From NCBI GenBank assembly GCA_944393165.1, contig CALXZF010000101.1:1-18098 (forward strand): DNA of 18,098 bases. The letters are read 5' to 3'. Below, one piece after another: positions 1 through 8,843 of the stretch; position 1 is the first letter of the stretch; each line of letters begins with the position of its first letter. The DNA is from an uncultured Clostridia bacterium. Lineage in GTDB: Bacteria > Bacillota_A > Clostridia > TANB77 > CAG-508. Both the position numbers and the translations under genes were made by a program. The notes below the pieces were generated by a model. That model ran no database searches, was not told where the DNA came from, and saw nothing but the letters and a program-made list of their open reading frames with translations.

Positions 1-699
1 TATTTATTTAATCTTCCTCTTGGAACTACGATGCTTATTCTAAATATACCTCTAATCATTTTAACAATTATTAGAGTGGGCAAAGAAACAGCAATAAAAG
101 GAGTAATTGGTACAATTGTGCTCTCAACATTAATTGATATTTTTGAAAAGTTTAATCCAGTAACCGAAGACAGATTGTTGGCATGTATTTATGGTGGAAT
201 TTTAGTGGGACTTGGCACTGCAATTGTGCTTAAAGCAAATGCCTCAACTGGTGGTACGGATTTACTATCTTATGTAGTAAAATCTTTCAAGCCACAGTAC
301 AGAACAAGTAATTTAATAGTAATTGTTGATACAACAATTATTATTTTAAATGTTATATTCTTTAAAGAAATCGAAATAGGATTGTATTCAGCAATTGCAA
401 TTTACTTAATGGGAAAAATGATAGATATAGTGTTTGAAGGAGTATACTTTACAAAAACAATGTTTATTGTTTCTAATAAATATAAAGAAATATCTCAAGA
501 GATTGGACAGAAACTAGACAGAGGAAGTACAGCGATTTATGCAAAAGGCATGTACACAAGAGAAAAGAGAATGATTTTATGGTGTGTTGCATCAAGGGGA
601 GAAGTTGCAAAAATTAAGCATATTGCAGAAGAAATTGATCCAAAAGCTTTTATAGTGATTTCTAGTGCAAGAGAAGCCTGGGGCAAAGGCTTTAAATAA
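1..699 (+). CDS. YitT family membrane protein with C-terminal DUF2179 domain (5' partial)
   Basis: The reading frame is already open at base 1: residues YLFNLPLGTT precede the first in-window ATG at 31 and continue the family pattern, so the true start lies upstream and 31 is probably internal. The N-terminal two thirds are hydrophobic segments of the YitT membrane domain, including a Gly/Ala-rich stretch and an 'ASTGGTDLLS' motif typical of the family. The last roughly 65 residues match the soluble DUF2179 domain, with a 'DRGSTAIYAKGMYT' block, 'DPKAFIVIS' and a final 'WGKGFK'. The protein is an integral membrane protein. Family members are common in Firmicutes and their transport substrate or role is not established. 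No convincing terminator follows the stop codon. Family assignment is secure; function is unknown. Confidence 0.9.
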   Translation, partial: YLFNLPLGTTMLILNIPLIILTIIRVGKETAIKGVIGTIVLSTLIDIFEKFNPVTEDRLLACIYGGILVGLGTAIVLKANASTGGTDLLSYVVKSFKPQYRTSNLIVIVDTTIIILNVIFFKEIEIGLYSAIAIYLMGKMIDIVFEGVYFTKTMFIVSNKYKEISQEIGQKLDRGSTAIYAKGMYTREKRMILWCVASRGEVAKIKHIAEEIDPKAFIVISSAREAWGKGFK

Positions 700-745
700 G
701 CAGTAATTAAGTTCAATATATTATACAAATAATTATTAAAACCTA

Positions 746-774
746 TTTACAAATTATGTAAAATATGATATTAA
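746..774 (+). promoter_or_regulatory. Candidate sigma-A promoter for the small antitoxin-like gene
   Basis: TTTACA at 746-751 and TATTAA at 769-774 are separated by 17 bp, and TG at 766-767 forms an extended -10 element. It lies about 30 bp before the ATG at 803. The surrounding DNA is AT-rich, so chance matches are possible. Confidence 0.45.
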
Positions 775-802
775 TATACCCATAATGAGAGGAGGAGTAG
801 TT

Positions 803-946
803 ATGAAACAAATAAAAGATTATAATAAAACTAAAGATGAGCAAATACTAGAAAAATTAAAAATAGCAGAAGAAGAAATAAATAATGGAGAAGGAATAGA
901 GGCAGAGATTGTATTTAAGGAGTTGAGACAGAAATATGGGTACTAA
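803..946 (+). CDS. Small antitoxin-like protein (47 aa; RelB/Phd-type tail)
   Basis: This short frame starts at an ATG placed 6 bases after a strong GGAGGAG ribosome binding site at 791-797 and encodes 47 highly charged residues. The second half, 'IEAEIVFKELRQKYGY', resembles the C-terminal tail of clostridial RelB-type antitoxins, which usually end in a VFKELR.KYG pattern. The stop codon overlaps the ATG (936) of the next frame by a few bases, the translational coupling typical of type II toxin-antitoxin pairs. That next frame looks like a broken RelE/ParE toxin, so this gene may be an orphan antitoxin. It lacks an obvious DNA-binding domain and is shorter than a full RelB, so it may be a remnant that kept its promoter and ribosome binding site. 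The antitoxin assignment is inferred from tail similarity and context. Confidence 0.55.
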   Translation: MKQIKDYNKTKDEQILEKLKIAEEEINNGEGIEAEIVFKELRQKYGY

Positions 947-1111
947 AGCATACAAAATAATTATTACTCCTAATGAATATAAAGAAATGAATAAAATATA
1001 CAATGCAGTATTTATTTCACACATGTACTATAGCGGGAAGAACTACATAAACAATTTATACTAGAACAAGCAGATATAGAACTTAATGAATTTTTGAATC
1101 ATTTAAATTAA
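936..1111 (+). pseudogene. Degenerate RelE/ParE-like toxin remnant
   Basis: An ATG at 936, overlapping the antitoxin-like stop, opens 42 codons (stop at 1062) beginning MGTKAYKIIITPNEYKEM. The pattern 'YKI.ITP.A..E...IY' is the usual start of RelE/ParE toxins, which are normally 90-110 residues. Similarity fades after 'NKIYN'. A second frame (1034-1111) then gives EELHKQFILEQADIELNEFL before its own stop. The order of an N-terminal toxin piece followed by a shifted, unrelated-looking or truncated C-terminal piece indicates decay by deletion plus frameshift. No active toxin is expected. The second fragment could instead come from another gene. Confidence 0.5.
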
Positions 1112-1155
1112 ATCTTTAATAATTTTTTTCTAAATAAAAATCCAAAAATAAACAA

Positions 1156-1184
1156 TTGACACTAATTTAATAAATTTATATAAT
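1156..1184 (+). promoter_or_regulatory. Consensus sigma-A promoter of the ogg-DUF2207 operon
   Basis: TTGACA at 1156-1161 and TATAAT at 1179-1184 are both perfect consensus hexamers with the optimal 17-bp spacer. The predicted transcript start is near 1191, about 50 bases before the ogg ATG. A short imperfect hairpin (roughly 1188-1210) would lie at the 5' end of the transcript. Confidence 0.85.
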
Positions 1185-1242
1185 GTAGATAGTAGAGTAA
1201 CACTACCTATTATTTTCTGTGATTTAAAATAAGGAGATTCAA

Positions 1243-2112
1243 ATGAAAGAACAACAATATATATTAAAAAATGTCACATCATTCGAACCAAAACATATAT
1301 TTGAATGCGGACAATGTTTTAGGTGGGATGAGGAAAAAGACGGAAGTTACACTGGAGTAGTAAAGAACAATGTAATAAATGTGAAGAAAGTGGATAACTC
1401 AGTCTTGTTTTCTAGCATGGGTGCAGATGTTTTAGAAGAGTTAGTTACAGATTATTTCGATTTAAATAGAAATTACGAAGATATAAAATCAAAACTTTCT
1501 AAAATAGATACATATTTGGCAAATAGTATAGAATATGGAAGCGGTATTAGAATTTTAAATCAAGATTTGTGGGAAACAATTATTTCTTTTATTATATCTG
1601 CAAACAACAATATCCCAAGAATTAAAGGAATTATTAATAGGATTTCGCAAAAAAATGGAAATAAGATAACATGGAATAATAATGAATATTATACTTTTCC
1701 TACTGTAGAGAATTTGGCAAAAGCATCAGTACAGGATTTGCGAGAGTTGGGATTAGGCTTTAGAGATGTTAGAGTATATGAGACAACACATAAAATTCTA
1801 AATAATGAAGTAGATTTAATAAAACTTCATGAAGAAAAAGATACAAGTAAAGTAAGAGATACACTTTTGACATTATCCGGCGTGGGCCCAAAAGTTGCAG
1901 ATTGCATACTTCTTTTTTCTACACTGAAAAGGTTTGATGTTTTCCCTATAGATGTGTGGGTAAGGCGAGTTATGAATGAGCTATATATTAAAAATGATGA
2001 TGAAACAAAAGTAAATAAAAAAGAAATTGAAAAACTTGCTAAAGAGAAATATGGTAATTTAGAAGGCTTGGCACAGCAATATCTATTTTATTGGAAAAGA
2101 GATACTGCATAA
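1243..2112 (+). CDS. ogg: 8-oxoguanine DNA glycosylase (OGG1-type, HhH-GPD superfamily)
   Basis: This is a bifunctional DNA repair enzyme that excises 8-oxoguanine from oxidised DNA and cleaves the abasic site through its lyase activity. The 289-aa length fits bacterial OGG1 proteins. The N-terminal domain has the family block 'FECGQCFRW' (residues 20-28). The HhH-GPD core carries 'QDLWETIISFIISANNNIPRI' and the hairpin 'LSGVGPKVADC', in which Lys217 is in the position of the Schiff-base lysine (human K249). Asp237 in 'FPIDVWVRR' is in the position of the catalytic aspartate (human D268). Start: ATG follows an AAGGAG site at 1231-1236 with 6 bases of spacing. It is the first gene behind the consensus promoter at 1156-1184 and lies 34 bases before the DUF2207 gene, so the two are probably cotranscribed. 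Assignment is based on visible catalytic motifs. Confidence 0.93.
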   Translation: MKEQQYILKNVTSFEPKHIFECGQCFRWDEEKDGSYTGVVKNNVINVKKVDNSVLFSSMGADVLEELVTDYFDLNRNYEDIKSKLSKIDTYLANSIEYGSGIRILNQDLWETIISFIISANNNIPRIKGIINRISQKNGNKITWNNNEYYTFPTVENLAKASVQDLRELGLGFRDVRVYETTHKILNNEVDLIKLHEEKDTSKVRDTLLTLSGVGPKVADCILLFSTLKRFDVFPIDVWVRRVMNELYIKNDDETKVNKKEIEKLAKEKYGNLEGLAQQYLFYWKRDTA

Positions 2113-2146
2113 AATTGAAAACTTTATCAAATAAAAGGGGTTACAA

Positions 2147-4270
2147 ATGAAATTAATAAAAAGAATGTTTTTAACAGTGATATTTTTGGTAGCATTTATT
2201 ATCACATTACAAATAACTGTACAAGCAAGTTACAGTATTGATAGTATGGATATTCAGGCAACAGTTTTAGAAAGTGGAGATGTCAATATAAAACAGAGTA
2301 TTACTTTTTATTTTAACAGTAGCTACAATGGTGTATATGTTAATATTCCATACATAAAGCAAGACTATGAATATGATGAAATAGTTCAAAACAATAGAAT
2401 AAATGACAATCTATACACTGGCTCAGATGTTGTTATAAATTCTATAAAAGACAGTAGAAATGTAGAGTATGAATATTCTGGTTATGGCAGAAATGGACAA
2501 AGTGGAATATATACAACTGACAAAGAGAATGGAATATTTAATCTTAAAGTGTTTTCACCAACAAGCGGAGGAGAAAGAACATTTATATTAGACTATGATA
2601 TTAAGGATTTGTGTATAAAACATAGAGATGTTGGAGAGCTATATTACAATTTTGTTGGTGGAGAATGGGATGTAGATATTAACAACCTAAACATAGATAT
2701 ATATTTGCCCAACAATACAGGAGACATGTACATATGGGGACATGGGCCTTTTAATGGAGTATCAACAATCGTGTCAAATACTCGTGCAAATTTTAAAGTG
2801 AAAAAAGTAAGAAAGGGTCAATATGTTGCAGTAAGAATGATATTTGACAATAGCAATATTGAAAAAGCAAGCAAAATGTCAGGATTAGTTGCAAAAGATA
2901 TGATTTTTCAAGATGAAGCTGAAATTGGAGAAAATAAAGAAGCAAAAAATAAATTTACTCAAGGTGTTATAATATTTGCTGGAGCTTTAGTAATATATTG
3001 GATAGTCCTTTTATTTATATTTGAAAAAGAGAAAAAGCATGAAGTGTATGAGATAAATGAAGAGGAATTATTCAAAAAATATAATCCAATGATTGCAGGC
3101 TGTATTCAAGGAAGCAGAGATATTCTAGCAAGGGATATAATAGCAGTAATTTTGAATCTGATTGATAAAGAAAATATACAATTAGATTTGATTCCAGACT
3201 CTACAAGTAGCAAGCAAGAATATATAAGCAAGATATCTAAAAATCCGGATAAAGAAGCGGAAATGGATGAAATAGAAAGATATATATATAATTGGGTGTT
3301 TGCCGATAGAAACGGTGATGTCAATCTACAACTTAGACTAGAGCAAATGCCAAAAGAGCCTATTGCAAATTCAAAATTTAAAACACTAAATAAAATGGCC
3401 AAAGAGCAAACTAACAAAATTGGTGCGAATAATTCAAAGGTTCCAATGACATTAAGAGTGTTTAATGTTGTGCTATTGATAATAGCAATTGTTGTTGTAA
3501 TTAGACATGTTTTATTTAATGGCTTTGATGTGTATACAGCTAATTGGTCAATATTTGCTGTACTGATTTCAGATTTATTGTATTTCATTCCATTAATAGT
3601 TATTTTAGGATATATACCATTAGGAATAATCATTACATTGAGACATAAAGTAATAAACATTGTGCAAAAAATAACAGGGCAAAAAGTAGTCACCACAACA
3701 ATAACAATATTACTAATATTTGCAATAATAGTAATACTTACAGCAATATTTCTTCCAATCAAATATATTATTGTTGATGAAATATTAATTTGTATTGCAT
3801 TAATAATTGTTCTTACAGACAATCTAATGCTTAAGAATAATGACGAGGTAGCAGAAGATTATGAAAGACTTAATTTGTTGAAAGACAAAATTGAAGATTA
3901 TACATTACTTGACGAGAAAGATATAGAGCATATAGTAATTTGGGATAAGTATTTGTGCTATGCTGTCAGCTTTGGAATAGGAGAAAAGATTATAAAAAGG
4001 CTAAAGGGCTTGTATATAGATGATGATTTAATAAAAATGACACAAAATAAAGATTTTAGTGACTTCATAGCTTCAGATTATTATTTCTTCTATACTTTTG
4101 CAAGCTTAGATAGACGATTCTTAAGAAATTATAGGAAAACAATATCTAAACTTGGTTCTAGCAGAGGTTCTGGCTCTAGCGGAAGAGGCGGAGGATTCTC
4201 TGGTGGTGGAGGATTTTCTGGCGGAGGCGGCCGTCGGTGGCGGCGGAGGTGCCTTTTAGAATTACTCTGA
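2147..4270 (+). CDS. DUF2207 membrane protein; C-terminus apparently frame-shifted
   Basis: The protein has an N-terminal signal peptide (hydrophobic residues about 7-25, cleavage likely near VQA-SYS). An extracellular beta-rich DUF2207 domain follows with the characteristic 'VLESGDVNIKQSITF' opening and a 'GVYVNIPY' block. A transmembrane helix lies near 272-294, then a cytoplasmic region, then three or four more helices (about 438-460, 474-500, 512-565), a soluble segment and a Ser/Gly-rich tail of GGGFSGGGG units. This is the usual DUF2207 architecture; no biochemical function is established. The last 12 residues, RRWRRRCLLELL, are foreign to such a tail. Omitting one base at the CC of 4231-4232 gives a run of glycines ending GGGGGAF and a stop at 4257-4259, so the end shown is probably one base out of frame. 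The ribosome binding site is AAAGGGG at 2134-2140. It is probably cotranscribed with the upstream glycosylase. Confidence 0.85.
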   Translation: MKLIKRMFLTVIFLVAFIITLQITVQASYSIDSMDIQATVLESGDVNIKQSITFYFNSSYNGVYVNIPYIKQDYEYDEIVQNNRINDNLYTGSDVVINSIKDSRNVEYEYSGYGRNGQSGIYTTDKENGIFNLKVFSPTSGGERTFILDYDIKDLCIKHRDVGELYYNFVGGEWDVDINNLNIDIYLPNNTGDMYIWGHGPFNGVSTIVSNTRANFKVKKVRKGQYVAVRMIFDNSNIEKASKMSGLVAKDMIFQDEAEIGENKEAKNKFTQGVIIFAGALVIYWIVLLFIFEKEKKHEVYEINEEELFKKYNPMIAGCIQGSRDILARDIIAVILNLIDKENIQLDLIPDSTSSKQEYISKISKNPDKEAEMDEIERYIYNWVFADRNGDVNLQLRLEQMPKEPIANSKFKTLNKMAKEQTNKIGANNSKVPMTLRVFNVVLLIIAIVVVIRHVLFNGFDVYTANWSIFAVLISDLLYFIPLIVILGYIPLGIIITLRHKVINIVQKITGQKVVTTTITILLIFAIIVILTAIFLPIKYIIVDEILICIALIIVLTDNLMLKNNDEVAEDYERLNLLKDKIEDYTLLDEKDIEHIVIWDKYLCYAVSFGIGEKIIKRLKGLYIDDDLIKMTQNKDFSDFIASDYYFFYTFASLDRRFLRNYRKTISKLGSSRGSGSSGRGGGFSGGGGFSGGGGRRWRRRCLLELL

Positions 4271-4389
4271 AAAGAAGAAAGTAAGAGAATGTTTATTGCA
4301 AATAAAAAAGAAGTTTTAGAAGACACACTATAAAAATAGAAAAAGATTTATCGTGAATATATGTATTATTAAAAAATAAGGAGCAGAAA

Positions 4390-7300
4390 ATGAGTTTAAA
4401 AATAATCTATGGAAAATCAGGAACAGGAAAAAGTGAATATGTTTTTAATGAAATCGCTCAAAAAATAGAAAATAAAACTAAAAGAAAAATATATATTATT
4501 ACACCTGAGCAATTTTCATTTACTGCAGAAAAGAAACTTCTAGACACAATTATCAATAATACAAATAACCCTACTGAAATTGGAAACTCTGGCATGCCTC
4601 AAAAAGAAGGTGAAAAAACAAGAAAATGTGCGGTTATTTCTGCAGAAGTTCTTACATTTAACCGTATGGCATATAGAGTGCTAAAAGAATTAGGAAACGC
4701 AAATATTTCTAATCTATCTTCATGCGGAAAATCCATGATTATATATGATATTTTAGCAGAACAAAAAGGAAATTTAAAATTTATAGGAAAGTCAAACGAA
4801 AATGTTGAACTCATAGCAACACAAATAACTGAGTTTAAAAAACATGGAATCACAGTAGATAATTTGAAAAATACAATAGAAAATACAGAAGACAAATACT
4901 TAAAAGCAAAATTGAATGATATGCTTACAGTATATGAAAAATATACAGATGAGATAATAAGCAGTTATATTGATGAAAATGATAATTTAACTTTGTTAGC
5001 AGAAAAATTAGATATGGTGAAAGATTTTGACAATACTGATATATACATAGATGAGTTTGTGGGATTTACACATCAAGAATATGAAATATTAAGAAAATTA
5101 CTTGTAAAAGCACATGAAGTGAATATAACAGTTTGTACAGATGAAACAGACATAAATAATGAGCCAGATGTAGATGTGTTTTATGCAAATAAATTAACAT
5201 TAAATAAAATATATGATATTGCAAAAAGCGAAGGGATAGAAATAGAAAATGAGGTAGAGTTAAAACAAAAATACAGATTTAAGAACAGAGAACTTGCTCA
5301 TTTAGAAGAAAATATTTATGCATTTCCATATAAAAAATATGAAGATGAACTTACAAAAATCGAACTATTTTTAGCGAAGAATCAATATACAGAAATAGAA
5401 CATGTAGCAGAAAATATTGTAAAACTCGTAAGAGATAAAGAATATAGATTCAAAGATATTTCTGTTATTACTAAAGATTTAGAAGGATATGCTAACCTAT
5501 GCAAAGTAATTTTCGCAAAATACAATATACCAGTATTTATTGATGAGAAAAAGGATTTGAGTCAAAATATTTTGGTTAAATACATTTTAGCATTAATAAA
5601 TATATTTGCAAAAAATTGGTCAAGTAGCAGTGTACTCGAATTTATAAAAACAGGCTTAAATGACGAAATAGCTGAAGAAGACACATACATACTAGAAAAT
5701 TATGTTTTAAGGTGGGGAATAAAAGGCTCTAAATGGTATAAAGGCGAATGGAACTTCTATAAAGAAGATGAAGAAGAACAAAAGAAAATTTTACATATTA
5801 GAGAAAAAATAATAACCCCTTTATTGGCATTAAAAAAAGATTTGCAAAATCAAAAAAATGTAAAAAGTATAACAACAAAAATATATGAATTCCTAATAGA
5901 AAACCACATAGATAGCAATATGGAATCAAAAATTAAAGAATTAGAAGAGCTTGGAGAGATAGAAAAAGCAAAAGAGTATGAAACAAGCTATAAACTAATA
6001 ATGGATGTGCTTGACGAAATTGTAGCTATCTTTGGAGACAAGAAAATAACATTTGAAAAATATGCAGAAATCTTGAAAATAGGTCTTGGAAATACTGGCC
6101 TTGGAAAGATTCCAGGAACTCAGGACCAGGTAACTGTAGGAGATGTGGATAGATCAAGAAGCCACAAAGTAAAAACTGTATTTATAATAGGCTTAAATGA
6201 CGGAATGTTTCCTAGCATCAACAAAAACGAAGGATTTTTCAATGACAAAGATAGAGATGTGCTAAAAGAAGAAGGAGTCGAACTTGCAAAAGGAACCTTA
6301 GAGAAGCTATATGATGACAACTTCAATATTTACAAAGCATTCTCAACAGCAGAAGAAAGCGTGTTTTTATCATATGCTTCTTCAGATTTAGAAGGAAAAT
6401 CATTAAGAAGTTCTATTATTGTAAATAGAATTAAAAAGATTTTTCCAAAATTAAAAGAAGAAAGTGATGTTATTGAAAGAAAAGATGAAATAATAACTCA
6501 GGAAAGCGTTTTTGAGAAGTTATTAGAGAACTTAAGAGAATATAGAGACGGAAAAGAAATAAATGAAATTTGGTTTTCTATATTTAACTATTATAACGAA
6601 AGCACAGAGTGGAAGGATAAATTAGAAAACAGTTTAAAAGCATTAAATTATAGCATTCAAACAGAAAAAATAGAAGAAAAAAACCTAGACAAATTGTATG
6701 GAAATACTTTAAGAACTAGTGTTTCTAGGTTAGAACAATATGAATCGTGCCCATTTTCATATTTTCTAAAATATGGATTGAATTTGTCAGAAAGAGAAGA
6801 ATTTAAAATACAATCATTAGATACTGGTACATTTATGCATGATGTTATAGATACTTTTTTTGATAAATTGCAGGAAAATGGACTTAAAGTAAAAGAAGTA
6901 GAAGACGAAAAAATAGAGGATATAGTTGATGAAATAATAGAAGAAAAGTTGGGATTAAAACAGAACTATATTTTTACAGGTATTCCAAAATATAAAGTTC
7001 TATCTAATAGACTCAAAAAAGTAGTAAAAAAATCAATCAAATACATAGTAAATAGCTTGAAATGCAGTGATTTTGAAGTCATGGGTCATGAAATGGAATT
7101 TAAAAATGGAAAAGAATATCCTGCAATAGAAATTAAGCTTGAAAATGGCAAAAAAGTTGAGATAACTGGAAAAATAGATAGAATAGATATAGCCAAAACA
7201 CCTGAGGGGAACTACATAAGAATAATAGATTATAAATCATCTAGCAAAGATATAAACTTAAATGAAGTAGTAGCTGGACTTCAACTACAATTAATTACAT

Positions 7301-7845
7301 ACTTAGATGCTGTGTGCAATATAGAAGATGTTATGCCGGCAGGAGTGCTATATTTTAATTTGATTGACCCAAGCATTAAAAATGCAAAGAAAATGGATGA
7401 GGAAAAGCTTGAAGAAGAAATACGAAAGCAGTTTAAAATGAAGGGCCTAATATTAGCAGATGTGAATATAGTTAAAAAAATGGATAAAAAATTAGAAAAG
7501 GGAAATTCAGATATTGTACCAGCATATATAGACAAAGACGGAAATTTGGCAAATCGTTCTAGCACAATAACAAGAGAGCAGTTTGAAAATTTGCAAAAAT
7601 ATACAAATAAAATTATAAAACAAATAGGAAATGAAATTTTGTCTGGAGATATTAAGATTAAGCCATATTATAAACTAAAACAAGGGAAGACTCCATGTGA
7701 ATACTGTAAATATAAGTCTATTTGTAATTTTAATACAGGAATTTGTAAAAAAGAATATAATTATATTGGAAACAGTGATAAAGAGTATGTTTTAGAACAA
7801 ATAGGCTCAGAAAATGACCGCTTTTATAGCAAAGAAAATATGTAG
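4390..7845 (+). CDS. addB: ATP-dependent helicase/nuclease subunit B (AddB)
   Basis: AddB pairs with AddA to process double-strand DNA ends for RecA-mediated recombination, and is the Firmicutes counterpart of RecBCD. The N-terminus has a Walker A motif GKSGTGKS at residues 8-15. The C-terminal nuclease domain shows 'GKIDRID' (Asp930, Asp933), 'IIDYKSSS' (Asp947, Lys949) and 'GLQLQLITYLD', the RecB-family nuclease signature. Four cysteines for the 4Fe-4S staple are present: Cys787 in 'YESCPFSYF', then Cys1103, Cys1106 and Cys1112 in 'CEYCKYKSIC'. Their 3/6 spacing matches Bacillus subtilis AddB. The 1151-aa length is typical. Start: ATG follows AAGGAG (4377-4382). addA is not in the window; addB and addA are usually adjacent, so the partner is elsewhere or has been separated. 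AddB is the only large recombination protein here. Confidence 0.95.
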   Translation: MSLKIIYGKSGTGKSEYVFNEIAQKIENKTKRKIYIITPEQFSFTAEKKLLDTIINNTNNPTEIGNSGMPQKEGEKTRKCAVISAEVLTFNRMAYRVLKELGNANISNLSSCGKSMIIYDILAEQKGNLKFIGKSNENVELIATQITEFKKHGITVDNLKNTIENTEDKYLKAKLNDMLTVYEKYTDEIISSYIDENDNLTLLAEKLDMVKDFDNTDIYIDEFVGFTHQEYEILRKLLVKAHEVNITVCTDETDINNEPDVDVFYANKLTLNKIYDIAKSEGIEIENEVELKQKYRFKNRELAHLEENIYAFPYKKYEDELTKIELFLAKNQYTEIEHVAENIVKLVRDKEYRFKDISVITKDLEGYANLCKVIFAKYNIPVFIDEKKDLSQNILVKYILALINIFAKNWSSSSVLEFIKTGLNDEIAEEDTYILENYVLRWGIKGSKWYKGEWNFYKEDEEEQKKILHIREKIITPLLALKKDLQNQKNVKSITTKIYEFLIENHIDSNMESKIKELEELGEIEKAKEYETSYKLIMDVLDEIVAIFGDKKITFEKYAEILKIGLGNTGLGKIPGTQDQVTVGDVDRSRSHKVKTVFIIGLNDGMFPSINKNEGFFNDKDRDVLKEEGVELAKGTLEKLYDDNFNIYKAFSTAEESVFLSYASSDLEGKSLRSSIIVNRIKKIFPKLKEESDVIERKDEIITQESVFEKLLENLREYRDGKEINEIWFSIFNYYNESTEWKDKLENSLKALNYSIQTEKIEEKNLDKLYGNTLRTSVSRLEQYESCPFSYFLKYGLNLSEREEFKIQSLDTGTFMHDVIDTFFDKLQENGLKVKEVEDEKIEDIVDEIIEEKLGLKQNYIFTGIPKYKVLSNRLKKVVKKSIKYIVNSLKCSDFEVMGHEMEFKNGKEYPAIEIKLENGKKVEITGKIDRIDIAKTPEGNYIRIIDYKSSSKDINLNEVVAGLQLQLITYLDAVCNIEDVMPAGVLYFNLIDPSIKNAKKMDEEKLEEEIRKQFKMKGLILADVNIVKKMDKKLEKGNSDIVPAYIDKDGNLANRSSTITREQFENLQKYTNKIIKQIGNEILSGDIKIKPYYKLKQGKTPCEYCKYKSICNFNTGICKKEYNYIGNSDKEYVLEQIGSENDRFYSKENM

Positions 7846-7923
7846 CATTTGAAAAAAGCAATAGCGCAATTGGAAGCTGGGAAAGGTCAAAAACATGATA
7901 TAATCGAGGCGAAAAATGAATAA
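7846..7923 (+). pseudogene. Remnant resembling an antitoxin C-terminal tail
   Basis: Directly after the addB stop and in the same frame, 25 codons encode a peptide containing LKKAIAQLEAGKGQKHDIIE before a stop at 7921-7923. This resembles the last residues of RelB-type antitoxins (a '.LE.GKG..HDIIE' pattern). There is no ribosome binding site, and the only possible start is a TTG at 7849. It looks like a leftover of a deleted toxin-antitoxin locus, or of an in-frame extension of addB. The resemblance is from memory of family tails, so confidence is low. Confidence 0.3.
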
Positions 7924-7970
7924 AATATGGTTCGTTGTATGTTGTTAAAATTAGAGAAGAGGTGACCTAA

Positions 7971-8777
7971 GTGGATTTTTCGAATGAAGTGTTAGTGCAT
8001 AAAAATGTTAATGGAACAGAGTTTTTACAATTTAAAAAACTTTTAGAGTTTTCTAATTTAGAACATTGTTATACTTTGAGAAGTAATGATATTAATATTC
8101 AAGTTAAGAATAATGACACTACAGAGATTATGAGCAGTTATAAAAAAGTAGCAGAAGCTTTGAATTTTGATGATAGCAAAATTGTCAAACCACATCAAAC
8201 TCATACAGATAGAGTAGAAGTTGTAAATAGTTCCAACGATAAATTTGATGAAGTTGACGGAGTGATTACCAATAAACAAAACATTATGCTATGTACTACT
8301 TCTGCAGACTGTACAGCATTGCTTTTTTATGATGATAGAAAAAAAGTAATTGGTGATGTGCACTCTGGCTGGAGAGGAACTTTGCAAAAGATAGGGAAAA
8401 AAGCAGTAGAGAAAATGAAAATAGAGTATGGATGCAATCCAGAAGATATTATTTGTTGCATCTGCCCTCATATTCGTAAGTGTCATTTTGAAGTAGACGA
8501 AGATGTAAAAGAATTATTTGAAAAAGAGTTTGTTTATACAGGAAGAATAAATGAAATTATTGAAGTTGGAAAAATTATAAATAGTAAGCAAAAGTATAAT
8601 ATTGATACAACTTTGATTAATACGCTTATATTGAAAGAAGCGGGAATAAAAGAAAACAATATAGTAGATAGTGGGTTATGCACTGTGTGTAATTCGAGTT
8701 CTTTTCATTCGCATAGAGTGGATAAGGAGCTGTCTGGTAGAAATGGGGCTTTTATAGGAATGAGGGGAACTATATAA
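7971..8777 (+). CDS. pgeF: Peptidoglycan editing factor / polyphenol oxidase family protein (PgeF, YfiH; DUF152)
   Basis: This 268-aa protein is a member of the multicopper-oxidase-like 'laccase domain' family (Cu-oxidase_4), whose members have been reported as purine nucleoside-processing enzymes and as the peptidoglycan editing factor PgeF. Family blocks are 'KPHQTHTDRV', 'DGVIT', 'TTSADCTALLFYD', 'GDVHSGWRGT', 'CICPHIRKCHFEV' and 'SSFHSHRVDKELSGRNGAFIGM'. The metal ligand triad appears complete as His78, Cys114 and His131, with the same 36/17 spacing as in Escherichia coli YfiH (H71, C107, H124). Translation starts at GTG: it is preceded by an excellent ribosome binding site, GAGGTGA at 7959-7965, with 5 bases of spacing, and no better ATG is placed. 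It lies 125 bases after addB and may share its transcript. Family membership is clear; which of the reported activities applies here cannot be told. Confidence 0.92.
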   Translation: MDFSNEVLVHKNVNGTEFLQFKKLLEFSNLEHCYTLRSNDINIQVKNNDTTEIMSSYKKVAEALNFDDSKIVKPHQTHTDRVEVVNSSNDKFDEVDGVITNKQNIMLCTTSADCTALLFYDDRKKVIGDVHSGWRGTLQKIGKKAVEKMKIEYGCNPEDIICCICPHIRKCHFEVDEDVKELFEKEFVYTGRINEIIEVGKIINSKQKYNIDTTLINTLILKEAGIKENNIVDSGLCTVCNSSSFHSHRVDKELSGRNGAFIGMRGTI

Positions 8778-8795
8778 CGCTTTTTGTTACAATTC

Positions 8796-8836
8796 ACAGT
8801 TGATATTAATTGGCAAATCACTGTATATTTTATTTG
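8796..8836 (+). terminator. Possible weak terminator after the pgeF-like gene
   Basis: An imperfect stem pairs 8796-8804 with 8817-8824 (one bulged T, 12-base loop) and is followed by the AT-rich stretch 8825-8836 with short T runs. It is weak and AT-rich. Confidence 0.3.
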
Positions 8837-8843
8837 TTTATGC

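Noticed and set aside
3106..3822. Long minus-strand open frame inside the DUF2207 gene
   Set aside because: It is antisense to a gene with clear family features; its composition mirrors the membrane helices of the sense strand and it has no ribosome binding site.
4289..4333. 14-codon frame between the DUF2207 gene and addB
   Set aside because: Too short, with a weak ribosome binding site and no recognisable similarity.
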